Shown here one piece after another: positions 9,067-16,810 of a DNA stretch of 49,729 nt. Numbering within the stretch: position 1 is the first letter of the stretch; each line of letters starts with the position of its first letter. Source of the DNA: Saprospiraceae bacterium (lineage in GTDB: Bacteria > Bacteroidota > Bacteroidia > Chitinophagales > Saprospiraceae); assembly GCA_029263015.1 (NCBI GenBank), contig JAJCYI010000029.1, positions 1-49,729 on the forward strand, given 5' to 3'. A model generated the notes under the pieces. That model did not search any database. It saw nothing but the letters and a program-made list of their open reading frames with translations, and was not told the origin of the DNA. A program made the translations under genes and the position numbers.

Positions 9067-10536
9067 ATGAAGACTCCTGTCAAAATGCTTGGCCTCTTTG
9101 GCGGTCCATTGCTATTCCTCCTGATCCTCACCGCATTTCATCCCGAAGGTATGAGCAAAGAAGCCAATGCCATCCTTGCTTCCACTGTGTGGGTGGCCAT
9201 TTGGTGGATTACTGAGGCAATTCCTATTGCAGTCACGGCATTGTTGCCGATCATCTTGTTTCCACTTTCTGGGGGGCTTGGCCTTTCGGAAACGACTGCG
9301 GCTTTTGGGCACAAGTATGTGTTTCTCTATATCGGTGGGTTCATTATCGCCATAGCCATTGAACGGTGGGATTTGCACAAACGTATAGCGCTGAACATCA
9401 TCAAATTTATCGGAACCAATGTGAGCAGTATGATCTTGGGGTTTATGGTAGCCACGGCATTTCTGAGCATGTGGATTTCAAATACGGCCACTTCTGTAAT
9501 GATGCTGCCCATCGGCATGGCAATAGTCGCCCAATTGCGGGACAATCCTGCGACTATTGAAAACGAAAACTTGATTTTTGGGAAAGCGCTCATGTTGGCC
9601 ATTGCCTACAGCGCCTCCATTGGAGGTATGGCTACTTTGATCGGGACTCCTCCAAATTTGGTTTTGGCTGGGGTGGTGAAAGAGACCTATGGAGTAGAGA
9701 TTACTTTTTCAAAATGGATCATCTTTGGACTGCCTATTTCTATCATATTGCTCTTGATCTGTTGGAAATACTTGACAGGGTACGCATTCAAATTTCAACA
9801 AAAAAAATTCCCTGGTGGCCGGGAAGAAATCAACAGGCAGTTGGAAAAACTGGGCAAAATAACTTATGAGGAAAAACTGGTGTTGATCGTTTTTGCAATT
9901 ACCGCATTTGCCTGGATCAGCCGTTCTTTTCTTTTGAAAAAATTCATGCCTGCCATTGACGATACCATCATTGCAATGCTTGGGGCAGTGGTGCTTTTTT
10001 TGCTTCCTTCAAAATCAGAGAAAGGAAAGCTCATGGATTGGGAAACTGCCGTGAAATTACCTTGGGGCATCCTGCTTTTGTTTGGGGGGGGCTTGGCCAT
10101 TGCATCGGGTTTTCAGGCAACAGGATTGGCTGAATGGATTGGTCAACAAATGAGTTTGATGGGAGGTGTTGCTTTGCTGTTAGTCCTTTTCATCATCATA
10201 GCCAGTGTAAATTTCCTGACCGAAATCACTTCCAATCTGGCCACTACGGCTATGTTGTTGCCAGTGCTTGCGGCGATGGCAATCACCATTGATGTACATC
10301 CATATATATTGTTGGTTGGAGCTACTGTGGCGGCATCATGTGCGTTCATGCTGCCTGTGGCCACACCTCCAAATGCGGTGGTCTTTGGGTCTGGTTATTT
10401 GACTATTCCAGATATGATGAAGGCGGGTATTTGGATGAATATTTTGTCCATCTTATTATTGACTGCTATTACCTATTATGTGCTGCCACTGGTATGGGGT
10501 TTTGAGCCAGGTAAATTTCCAGAATGGAATCAGTAG
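9067..10536 (+). CDS. DASS (SLC13) family anion/dicarboxylate transporter
   Basis: This 489-residue integral membrane protein has about 11-12 hydrophobic segments. It carries the paired signatures of divalent-anion:sodium symporters: SNTATSVMMLPIG in the first half, TSNLATTAMLLPV in the second, and PPNLVLAG / PPNAVVFGSGY loops after each. Such proteins import dicarboxylates, sulfate or phosphate with Na+; the substrate cannot be read from sequence. The start at ATG 9067 is chosen because the 37 upstream residues of the open frame are polar and unlike the family. The stop TAG at 10534-10536 lies inside a heptamer array. Confidence 0.9.
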   Translation: MKTPVKMLGLFGGPLLFLLILTAFHPEGMSKEANAILASTVWVAIWWITEAIPIAVTALLPIILFPLSGGLGLSETTAAFGHKYVFLYIGGFIIAIAIERWDLHKRIALNIIKFIGTNVSSMILGFMVATAFLSMWISNTATSVMMLPIGMAIVAQLRDNPATIENENLIFGKALMLAIAYSASIGGMATLIGTPPNLVLAGVVKETYGVEITFSKWIIFGLPISIILLLICWKYLTGYAFKFQQKKFPGGREEINRQLEKLGKITYEEKLVLIVFAITAFAWISRSFLLKKFMPAIDDTIIAMLGAVVLFLLPSKSEKGKLMDWETAVKLPWGILLLFGGGLAIASGFQATGLAEWIGQQMSLMGGVALLLVLFIIIASVNFLTEITSNLATTAMLLPVLAAMAITIDVHPYILLVGATVAASCAFMLPVATPPNAVVFGSGYLTIPDMMKAGIWMNILSILLLTAITYYVLPLVWGFEPGKFPEWNQ

Positions 10537-10572
10537 GCAGTAACCCCGAACCAAAAACCAAGAACCAGAATC
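10531..10572. repeat. degenerate heptamer array (6 units) covering the transporter stop codon
   Basis: Six in-phase 7-base units: CAGTAGG, CAGTAAC, CCCGAAC, CAAAAAC, CAAGAAC, CAGAATC. The TAG of the first unit is the stop codon of the DASS transporter gene. The array fills the gap to the convergent DUF2891 gene. Confidence 0.6.
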
Positions 10573-10575
10573 CAT

Positions 10576-11679
10576 TCACTCCTCTACCGAAAGCGCATAA
10601 ACGGCAAAAGAAGCCAACCAATGTGTCCCCTCGTAATGTTCAGAGGCAATATTTGGGATGGTAACATTCAGGTGTTCCCAGGCAGCTTTCAGCATGTGCT
10701 TGCGCTGCTTTTTGCTTTTGATATGAGGATAAATGCCATAAAGGCACCATGCGCGACTAAGGTTCAAGCCATCCAGATGAACGATTTTTGGATCAGAACG
10801 ATCAGATACGTTGGCAGGAGTTGAAAGCTGCATCAGTTTTTTCTTTGGTAAAAAACGCTTGAACCACTGTCCAAAAACCTCTTTTGGCAAGACCCTCCGC
10901 ATCAAATTGGCTTCCTCCAAACAGGCTGACAGAAAATCTTCACCACTCGGTTCCCAGCCCGCTGGGCATTTTTCATCCAACAGATAATACTCTTTTGCGC
11001 TTTTTTCAATGATGGTCTGAAATCTTCTTTCACCAGTTGTATGAGCATAATCCCAAGCATAGGAAAGCCCAAAAGCAGTATTGGGATGTACGCCAGTTCG
11101 GACAGGGTATGTCTGCACCAAAAGGAATTCTTTGTACCGTGCAATGATCGCATCGGTCAATGGTTGGAGATTTTGCGACCATTTCCTGCCCTCGGGAGTG
11201 TTGTAGGTGGAGAGTTCTTCTGCGAGCTTGAGCAGCCAAGCCCAGCCATACATCCTTTCCCATGATTTGCTGGCATGTTTAAAGTAATCGACTTCTGCTG
11301 CTATGTTTGCCACAGTCAGGTTCTGGCTTAATTTCTTCTTTATTTCTTTTGCTTCTGGTAAAGCTGGAAATTGTTTTAGTAATCGCAGCAGCATCCAATG
11401 ACCGTGAACCGATGAGTGCCAATCAAAGCAACCGTAGAAGGCAGGATGCAGCTTTTGGGGCTCCATCAATGAGTTTGCACCTGTCAGAACTTGGCCAAGT
11501 TTATTTGGGTATTCTTGTTGTAGGCAGTTGAGCGCCAGGTTGGCGAAATGTGAGGCACCTTCTGCCGTCAATTTAAGGCGTCCTTCAGCATTTGTTTGCA
11601 AAAATGGATTATCATTTATTTGCGCAGTCGATACAGAAACCATAAATGATAGGATGAATAAAAAAAAAGAGGGTTTCAT
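10576..11679 (-). CDS. DUF2891 family secreted protein
   Basis: Encodes 367 residues with a signal peptide (residues 1-19, ending VSTAQ). Typical DUF2891 stretches follow: ASHFANLALNCLQQEYPNKL, HPAFYGCFDWHSSVHGHWML, MYGWAWLLKLAEEL, GVHPNTAFGLSYAWDYA, WEPSGEDFLSACLEEANLM, LDGLNLSRAWCLYGI and EHYEGTHWLASFAVYAL. The helical repeats and conserved Trp/His/Glu residues look like an alpha/alpha-toroid related to carbohydrate-active enzymes, but no activity is established. Start ATG 11679 is preferred because it opens the signal peptide; an in-frame upstream start (11730) adds 17 non-homologous residues. Confidence 0.85.
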   Translation of the reverse strand: MKPSFFLFILSFMVSVSTAQINDNPFLQTNAEGRLKLTAEGASHFANLALNCLQQEYPNKLGQVLTGANSLMEPQKLHPAFYGCFDWHSSVHGHWMLLRLLKQFPALPEAKEIKKKLSQNLTVANIAAEVDYFKHASKSWERMYGWAWLLKLAEELSTYNTPEGRKWSQNLQPLTDAIIARYKEFLLVQTYPVRTGVHPNTAFGLSYAWDYAHTTGERRFQTIIEKSAKEYYLLDEKCPAGWEPSGEDFLSACLEEANLMRRVLPKEVFGQWFKRFLPKKKLMQLSTPANVSDRSDPKIVHLDGLNLSRAWCLYGIYPHIKSKKQRKHMLKAAWEHLNVTIPNIASEHYEGTHWLASFAVYALSVEE

Positions 11680-11751
11680 GGTATGTATTTTAAAAGCCTC
11701 AGGACACTTCAATGTAAAAGTGTTTGTCAAAATTAAGTTGGAAAGGTACTA

Positions 11752-11916
11752 TTAAGGAATGAGTTCTAAATAAAGTATACAACTTCACTTTATCTTTTTG
11801 CGCCACTCTTTGTTGTCAAAACGCTTATTATACTTGGCATAATGCTCGTTTTGACGCCTCGATTGGCACAAAAATATTTTGCCTACTTGTACACTTTATT
11901 TAAATCTCATTCCTAA
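11752..11916. mobile_element. MITE-like element, long form (165 bp)
   Basis: Terminal inverted repeats of about 30 bases: the left end reads TTAAGGAATGAG...TAAATAAAGTATACAA, and the right end is the near-complement TTGTACACTTTATTTAAATCTCATTCCTAA. Inside is a second palindrome (11814-11855, arms GTCAAAACG / CGTTTTGAC). There is no open reading frame. A shorter copy in opposite orientation lies at 33669-33754. The ends start and finish with TTA/TAA, which would fit a TA target duplication as in IS630/mariner-type MITEs; that assignment is an inference. The rest of the gap 11680-12045 holds nothing else that I recognise. Confidence 0.75.
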
Positions 11917-12045
11917 ATAGGATTTCCTTGCTATAATAATCCTGAATGGTCGGGTCTTACTATCTTCAGTCAAAAATAGGATTAAACCTCCTTTCAAAAA
12001 ATAAGTCCAAGCCGTATTGAAAGTCCAAATCTAAAATTAGTACTA

Positions 12046-13077
12046 ATGAAAATCAAGAATCTTTTATTTGCATCTGTCCTAATGCTGTTGCCCTTTTGCA
12101 TCCAATCTCAAACCACATCTCCACAAGATAGTACCGGTTTCCCTGGAGACCATTTTAGTTTAGAAGGTGCTATTGAGCTTTTCAAAAAAGCTGAATCCCC
12201 TGAAAGTTTTGAAAAATTGTTGAACACGGAAAACAACTATGTCAACAACCTTGACCTCAATGAGGATGGTGAAATTGATTACATTCGAGTCGTTGACAAA
12301 ATGGAAGGGGACGTTCATGCTATTGTATTGCAAATTGCTGTCAATGAGAGTGAATCTCAGGATGTTGCAGTTATAGAAATAGAAAAGCAGGGCGACGAAG
12401 AAGCCATTCTCCAGATCATCGGTGATGAAATTTTGTATGGCAAAGAAACAATTGTTGAACCGTACGAAATTGAATCCCAAGATGACGGCCGCGGTCCTGC
12501 TGTTACCATTGATCGCATTATAGTAAATGTATATTTCTGGCCGTCTGTAAGGTTTGTTTACCGGCCAGGTTACAGGGTATATGTGTCACCTTGGCGCTAT
12601 AGACATTATCCCGTTTGGTGGAAACCTTGGCGGCCACACACCTGGCATTGGTGCCATTCCCATCGGGCAGTTTACAGGCCACATTACCGAGTTGCCACAA
12701 CCCACCGGGTTGTCCATGCCCACCGGGTTTACACGCCTCATCGCAAAACTTCTAAGGTGGTTCGGACTAGGACTACCACTACTAGGGTTGTCGCCAAAGG
12801 GAATAAAGTGGGAGTCCAAAAAACCACGACTACAAAAACAGTTCAGGGTAAAAACGGTAAGGTCACCCAAAAGGGTAAGACCACAACTGTTGGTGCAAAA
12901 AGCAAAAAAGGTAAGGTGGGTGCAAAAAAATCCTCAACCCGCACGACAAAGAAAGGAGTTAATGGCCGTTCAACTACGACAAAGAAAACGACTCGTGCTG
13001 CAGGTAAGAAAGGTAGAAACGGTGCGGCTGTTGGCAAGAAGAAAACAAGGACAGTGAAGAAAAAAAGAGGGGGATAA
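12046..13077 (+). CDS. secreted protein with aromatic/His-rich middle and histone H1-like basic tail
   Basis: Not assigned to a family. The 343 residues form three zones. Residues 1-21 are a signal peptide. Residues 25-160 are acidic and include a dyad NNLDLNEDGEIDYIRVVD that resembles an EF-hand/dockerin Ca loop. Residues 170-235 are rich in Tyr, Trp, His and Arg (for example WRYRHYPVWWKPWRPHTWHW). Residues 236-343 are almost only Lys, Thr, Arg, Gly, Val and Ala, with repeated KKTTT / GKKGK units like histone H1 tails. The tail could bind DNA, polyphosphate or acidic polysaccharide outside the cytoplasm. A strong terminator follows at 13113. Confidence 0.75.
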   Translation: MKIKNLLFASVLMLLPFCIQSQTTSPQDSTGFPGDHFSLEGAIELFKKAESPESFEKLLNTENNYVNNLDLNEDGEIDYIRVVDKMEGDVHAIVLQIAVNESESQDVAVIEIEKQGDEEAILQIIGDEILYGKETIVEPYEIESQDDGRGPAVTIDRIIVNVYFWPSVRFVYRPGYRVYVSPWRYRHYPVWWKPWRPHTWHWCHSHRAVYRPHYRVATTHRVVHAHRVYTPHRKTSKVVRTRTTTTRVVAKGNKVGVQKTTTTKTVQGKNGKVTQKGKTTTVGAKSKKGKVGAKKSSTRTTKKGVNGRSTTTKKTTRAAGKKGRNGAAVGKKKTRTVKKKRGG

Positions 13078-13112
13078 AATTATTCTAAGATGTAGGTATT
13101 TTTAAACGATAG

Positions 13113-13155
13113 AGCCACCCTGGTTTTCAAACTGAAAACCAGGGTGGCTTTTTTT
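13113..13155 (+). terminator. rho-independent terminator
   Basis: Perfect 17-base stem AGCCACCCTGGTTTTCA / TGAAAACCAGGGTGGCT with a 3-base loop, then a run of seven T. It closes the basic-tail protein gene ending at 13077. The remaining AT-rich gap to 13459 holds the promoter region of the next gene and no further gene. Confidence 0.9.
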
Positions 13156-13401
13156 ATGGAACGTATCGTGGTTTCTGACTTCAAAATTAGGCTGATATAT
13201 TTCGTAAATGTAAATAAATACCCATGTTTCACCAAAAAAGTAAAATGTAGTATGATATTTTTATATATTGTAAAATATTTCATACATTGTGCCCTCAAGT
13301 ACTCACCAACCTTTAAGCAAGTCATTTGTCATCTATTTGATGTTATTAATTTCAAAACAACACCTTAATCCTCTTTTTGATTAAAATTTATTGTTTTAAA
13401 A

Positions 13402-13433
13402 TTTGTTTTATTAAAACATTATTTACACCTTTG
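13402..13433 (+). promoter_or_regulatory. promoter with an operator-like palindrome in its spacer
   Basis: TTTG at 13402-13405 and CACCTTTG at 13426-13433 are 20 bases apart. They match the Bacteroidota -33 (TTTG) and -7 (TAnnTTTG) elements with one mismatch. The 15-base palindrome TGTTTTATTAAAACA (13404-13418) overlaps the -33 box and spacer, and a related half (TGTTTTAA) lies at 13392. A protein bound here would block polymerase, which suggests autoregulation by the antirepressor-like gene that starts at 13460. That regulatory role is inferred. Confidence 0.5.
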
Positions 13434-13459
13434 TGTAGGTAGTATTAAAAACTGATATT

Positions 13460-14299
13460 ATGGATCTGCAAATTCTTGTAAGCAAAAAAGGAACAAAGGT
13501 TGTCAAGGCTTCAAATCTCTATCTGGTTTTGGGCCTCTCCAACAAACAGTATTCTCCTAACCTTAAAAAATGGCTGAATGATGTCTATGAATTTAGGGAT
13601 GGCATCAGAAAGCCAGAGGGTATGAAAGATTATTCTCTCCGGCACAAGCAAACCGTCAACGACAGGGAAAGATTGGTGGATGATTATTATTTTTCCATTG
13701 AGTTTGCTAAACTTATTGCACTAAACTCCAACAGCAAGTCCAAACAAAAATATGCTTCATTTCTACTGAACCTGGAAGATAAAGTAGAAAACAGCGATCT
13801 GCTTAATGTCGATCAGGTGATAGCATTATTGGAACTTGCAAAGGTGATGGGGCTGGTCAGTTGTCAATCTTCAGCTGAACAAAAACATCTCGAAACCTAT
13901 GAGCAGCGCAATAATGGCAGTGCAGCCAACTGGTGGAAATTCCGCTCCAATGTACTTGGCTATTCCTCAGACCAGCTCAAGCAATCCCTGCAAAAGTTGG
14001 GTAAAAACGCTACTGGCAAATCGCAACGCCAGATGCTCATGCAGGTAGATAAATATGAAATGGTGCGCACAGCAGTGATCGACCTTTTCATGGCAATGGG
14101 CAAAACAGAGCAATATGCCAAAAACCTTGGCAGGCTCGCAAAAGCATTTGCCAAAGAACTCAATGTCGAAATATTTGATGACCGGAATGCTCCTCTTGCG
14201 TTCATGCCACCATTAAATGACGAACTCGCTGAGGAAGTGAAGCATTTGAAAAAGGGACGATATTTACAACTTTGGGAGCCACAGCGGTTGGCGTCTTGA
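13460..14299 (+). CDS. orphan AntA/AntB-type phage antirepressor-like protein
   Basis: The N-terminal part of this 279-residue protein (about 10-115) resembles the AntA/AntB antirepressor domain. It has the opening VVKASNLYLVLGLSNKQYSPNLKKWL, then a DYY-F-S-I-E-F-A-K-L-I-A block followed by SKSKQKYASFLLNLE, matching the usual 'DYxLTLDMAKELAM...ARRYFI' pattern. The C-terminal half is helical and unfamiliar. Such domains normally occur in phages, but there are no other phage genes nearby. It has its own promoter and no operon partners. It may be a domesticated regulator; its DNA target is unknown. Confidence 0.6.
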   Translation: MDLQILVSKKGTKVVKASNLYLVLGLSNKQYSPNLKKWLNDVYEFRDGIRKPEGMKDYSLRHKQTVNDRERLVDDYYFSIEFAKLIALNSNSKSKQKYASFLLNLEDKVENSDLLNVDQVIALLELAKVMGLVSCQSSAEQKHLETYEQRNNGSAANWWKFRSNVLGYSSDQLKQSLQKLGKNATGKSQRQMLMQVDKYEMVRTAVIDLFMAMGKTEQYAKNLGRLAKAFAKELNVEIFDDRNAPLAFMPPLNDELAEEVKHLKKGRYLQLWEPQRLAS

Positions 14300-14314
14300 G
14301 AAGAGGTGTATAGG

Positions 14315-14406
14315 TTCATCGGTGTAATGGAATATAGATTCCACAAGTTATCGGAGTGCTATTTTTTCAATTTGTCCAATTATCCAAATACCGTTACACC
14401 GATGAA
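14315..14406. repeat. inverted repeat with octamer phasing
   Basis: TTCATCGGTGTAATGG at 14315-14330 and CCGTTACACCGATGAA at 14391-14406 are inverted copies with one mismatch, separated by 60 bases. The right side continues leftwards as 8-base units (AATTTGTC, CAATTATC, CAAATACC, GTTACACC). A small hairpin with arms GCCTGCTTCG / CGAAGCGGGC follows at about 14427-14450 without a T run. All lie just after the antirepressor-like gene. Confidence 0.5.
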
Positions 14407-14514
14407 AAGTGAAAACCACGACAGTGCCTGCTTCGTTTTCGAAGCGGGCATTGCCATTCCTGAATAATGGTATAACTTGCGCTCTATTTTTCTTTTACTA
14501 AACACCTTCAGCAA

Positions 14515-15729
14515 ATGGCTTCACAGAAAATATTTTTCCTAAATGATGATGGAGAGAACCTTGCCGCACGACTTGAACTGCCAGTCAACCAACACCCGCA
14601 CACCTTTGCATTGTTTGCGCATTGTTTTACCTGTAATAAAAACCTGACTGCTGTGCGGAATATTGGCCGGGCACTCAACCAGGCAGGCATTGCTGTGCTG
14701 CGTTTTGATTTTACTGGGCTGGGGGAGAGTGAGGGAGATTTTGCGGACACCAATTTTTCATCTAATGTAAGTGATTTGGTTGCTGCTGCTCGTTTTTTGG
14801 AAAAGGAATATCAGGCGCCTGAGATATTGATAGGACATTCTTTGGGCGGTGCAGCCGTGGTTGCTGCTGCCTATGAAATATCATCAGTTTCGGCGGTCGC
14901 TACAATTGCTGCCCCAGCTGATCCAACGCATGTCAGCCATATTTTCACTAGCAGTATTGAAGAAATTGAGAAGAGCGGTGTGGCTGAAGTTTCAATAGGT
15001 GGACGCTCGTTCACGGTAAAAAAACAATTCCTAGACGACATCAGGTCCAACGTGCATGGAGACAGGTTACGCAACCTCAACAAGGCATTGTTGGTGATGC
15101 ATTCCCCGCAAGATTTAACAGTAGAAATAGGCCAGGCATCCAAAATATATGGAGCAGCCAGACACCCAAAAAGCTTTGTTTCCCTAGATGGTGCTGATCA
15201 CCTGTTAAGTAATAAAGAGGATTCGTTTTATGTTGGGGAAGTGATAGCAACTTGGGTGAAACGCTATATTGATTTGCCCAAAAAAGAAAAACTTCAGGTG
15301 GTGAAAGAGGTGGCAGTCCGATTAGGCAATGAAGGGTTCACGACCGAAATTATGGCACGACACCACAGCCTCACTGCCGACGAGCCTGTTTCAGTGGGCG
15401 GCAATGATTATGGCCCATCTCCTTATGAATTGTTGAATGCAAGTTTGGGAGCCTGTACAGCCATGACCCTCCAAATGTATGCACGCCGTAAAAAATGGGA
15501 CTTACAAGAGGTTGAGGTTCACTTGGAGCATTACAAAGATTATGCTGCTGACATGGAGAATGTGGAAGACAGTAGGAGCAAGATGGATCATTTTGACAGG
15601 GTAATAAAAATCAAAGGTGATCTTAATGGAGAGCAGCGGCAACGTCTTTTGGAGATCGCCGATAAATGCCCTGTTCATCGCACGTTGCACAATGATGTGA
15701 AAGTCATTACGAAGTTCGGCGAAATGTAA
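14515..15729 (+). CDS. bifunctional alpha/beta hydrolase / OsmC family protein
   Basis: This is a 404-residue fusion. Residues 1-255 form an alpha/beta hydrolase with nucleophile elbow GHSLGG (Ser109) and a late His in SLDGADHLL. Residues 265-404 form an OsmC/Ohr domain with the two redox cysteines in the contexts LGACTAMTL and KCPVHRTL. OsmC proteins reduce organic hydroperoxides with thiols. The same fusion is widespread in Bacteroidota and other phyla, so it is not a cloning or assembly artefact. The hydrolase substrate is unknown. It lies 170 bases before the kyn cluster and is probably a separate transcript. Confidence 0.92.
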   Translation: MASQKIFFLNDDGENLAARLELPVNQHPHTFALFAHCFTCNKNLTAVRNIGRALNQAGIAVLRFDFTGLGESEGDFADTNFSSNVSDLVAAARFLEKEYQAPEILIGHSLGGAAVVAAAYEISSVSAVATIAAPADPTHVSHIFTSSIEEIEKSGVAEVSIGGRSFTVKKQFLDDIRSNVHGDRLRNLNKALLVMHSPQDLTVEIGQASKIYGAARHPKSFVSLDGADHLLSNKEDSFYVGEVIATWVKRYIDLPKKEKLQVVKEVAVRLGNEGFTTEIMARHHSLTADEPVSVGGNDYGPSPYELLNASLGACTAMTLQMYARRKKWDLQEVEVHLEHYKDYAADMENVEDSRSKMDHFDRVIKIKGDLNGEQRQRLLEIADKCPVHRTLHNDVKVITKFGEM

Positions 15730-15851
15730 AATGATGAATTTAGAATGTAACAGTATTGAACGTCAGGTTTTCACATTAACTGATGGGGTGACTTATTTCA
15801 TCATTCCAAATAAACCGACATCCCACATTTTTCATTTCTATTTCTTATTTC

Positions 15852-15859
15852 CATCTTTG
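15852..15859 (+). promoter_or_regulatory. possible -7 box upstream of the kyn cluster
   Basis: CATCTTTG differs from TAnnTTTG by one base and lies 40 bases before the ATG at 15900. No convincing -33 TTG is present. It is offered as the best candidate start of the kyn transcript. Confidence 0.25.
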
Positions 15860-15899
15860 CGTGCTTGACCCCTGATGCCTGAAATCTAAACTTAAATCA

Positions 15900-16673
15900 A
15901 TGGATCAACAAGAACTTGAACGCTTGGCTGCTTTGGTGGACGAGGCAGCCCAAAACGCAGGGGCCATCTCGCAGTTAAGCTTGGGGCACAACTTTACGGA
16001 AGATGAATCATACGAAATCCAGCGATTGTCCATCAATCATCGGTTGGAAAGGGGAGAGAAGATGGTCGGCCTGAAAATGGGTTTTACCAGTGAAGCCAAA
16101 ATGAAACAGATGGGCGTGCATGACCTGATCTGGGGCAGGCTGACGGACAGTATGCAATTGGATGCTGGAGGAACTTTGCAAATGGATCGGTTTATCCATC
16201 CGCGAGCTGAACCGGAAGTTTGTTTTTTGATAAAAAAGGAAATAAACAAAGCCATATCGTATGATGAGGCTATGGATTATGTTTCAGCAGTGGCCTTGGC
16301 GGTTGAGATTATTGATTCCCGTTATGAAAATTTCAAATTTTCACTGGAAGATGTCGTGGCGGACAATTGCTCCTCGGCAGCTTTTGTCATTGGGGAATGG
16401 CTGCCAGCAAATACCCCGCTCAATCATTTGGCAGTTGCGATGAATTTTGATGGTGAAGCAGTGCAAACTGGTTCGACCCACGCCATACTTGGAGATCCAA
16501 TAAAATCGCTGGTAGCTGCAGCGAGACTGGCAGCTAAATATGGTGAATCCATTCAAGAAGGAGCTATTGTGCTGGCAGGAGCTGCCACGCCTGCCAATTA
16601 TTTAAAAAGAAATCAGCTTATAAAAGTTGAAATTGCAGGACTTGGAGAAGTTAGTTTCAAAACGAGTTCTTAG
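15900..16673 (+). CDS. 4-oxalocrotonate decarboxylase / 2-oxopent-4-enoate hydratase family
   Basis: This 257-residue protein is of the fumarylacetoacetate-hydrolase-like fold. Motifs are VGLKMGFTS near residue 55, the metal-binding RAEPEVCFLI (Glu-x-Glu), AVALAVEIIDSRY and LAGAATPANYL. The family contains both the decarboxylase (DmpH/XylI/NbaG type) and the hydratase (DmpE type), with the same metal ligands. In a kynurenine cluster the decarboxylase is the expected step: 4-oxalocrotonate, made from 2-aminomuconate, to 2-oxopent-4-enoate and CO2. The stop TAG is the first part of a heptamer array. The choice between the two activities rests on context. Confidence 0.8.
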   Translation: MDQQELERLAALVDEAAQNAGAISQLSLGHNFTEDESYEIQRLSINHRLERGEKMVGLKMGFTSEAKMKQMGVHDLIWGRLTDSMQLDAGGTLQMDRFIHPRAEPEVCFLIKKEINKAISYDEAMDYVSAVALAVEIIDSRYENFKFSLEDVVADNCSSAAFVIGEWLPANTPLNHLAVAMNFDGEAVQTGSTHAILGDPIKSLVAAARLAAKYGESIQEGAIVLAGAATPANYLKRNQLIKVEIAGLGEVSFKTSS

Positions 16674-16796
16674 GAGTCAGGAGTCAGGTTTAAGGAATCA
16701 GGAATTATTAAGATTTAAACTGTCTGTCTTTATCTTTCAGAAACTCTGATTGCCGATCCAGTCTGACCCCAGACCCCTTAAACCTGACTCCTAAAT
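16673..16796. repeat. inverted pair of heptamer arrays
   Basis: The left array at 16673-16707 has five units: AGGAGTC, AGGAGTC, AGGTTTA, AGGAATC, AGGAATT. The right array at 16762-16796 has five units in opposite orientation: TCTGACC, CCAGACC, CCTTAAA, CCTGACT, CCTAAAT. A 17-base exact inverted repeat joins them (16679-16695 with 16776-16792). Transcribed, they could fold into a long hairpin between the decarboxylase-like gene and the tryptophan dioxygenase gene. Confidence 0.65.
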
Positions 16797-16810
16797 AATA
16801 AAACAAATTC

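Noticed and set aside
13460-14299. Prophage remnant suggested by the antirepressor-like gene
   Set aside because: No integrase, terminase, capsid, tail or lysis gene and no attachment-site repeat nearby; neighbours are housekeeping-type genes.
14515-15729. The alpha/beta hydrolase-OsmC fusion as the missing kynurenine formamidase
   Set aside because: Its hydrolase has the general Bacteroidota hydrolase-OsmC layout, lacks formamidase-specific motifs, and is separated from the kyn genes by a 170-base gap.
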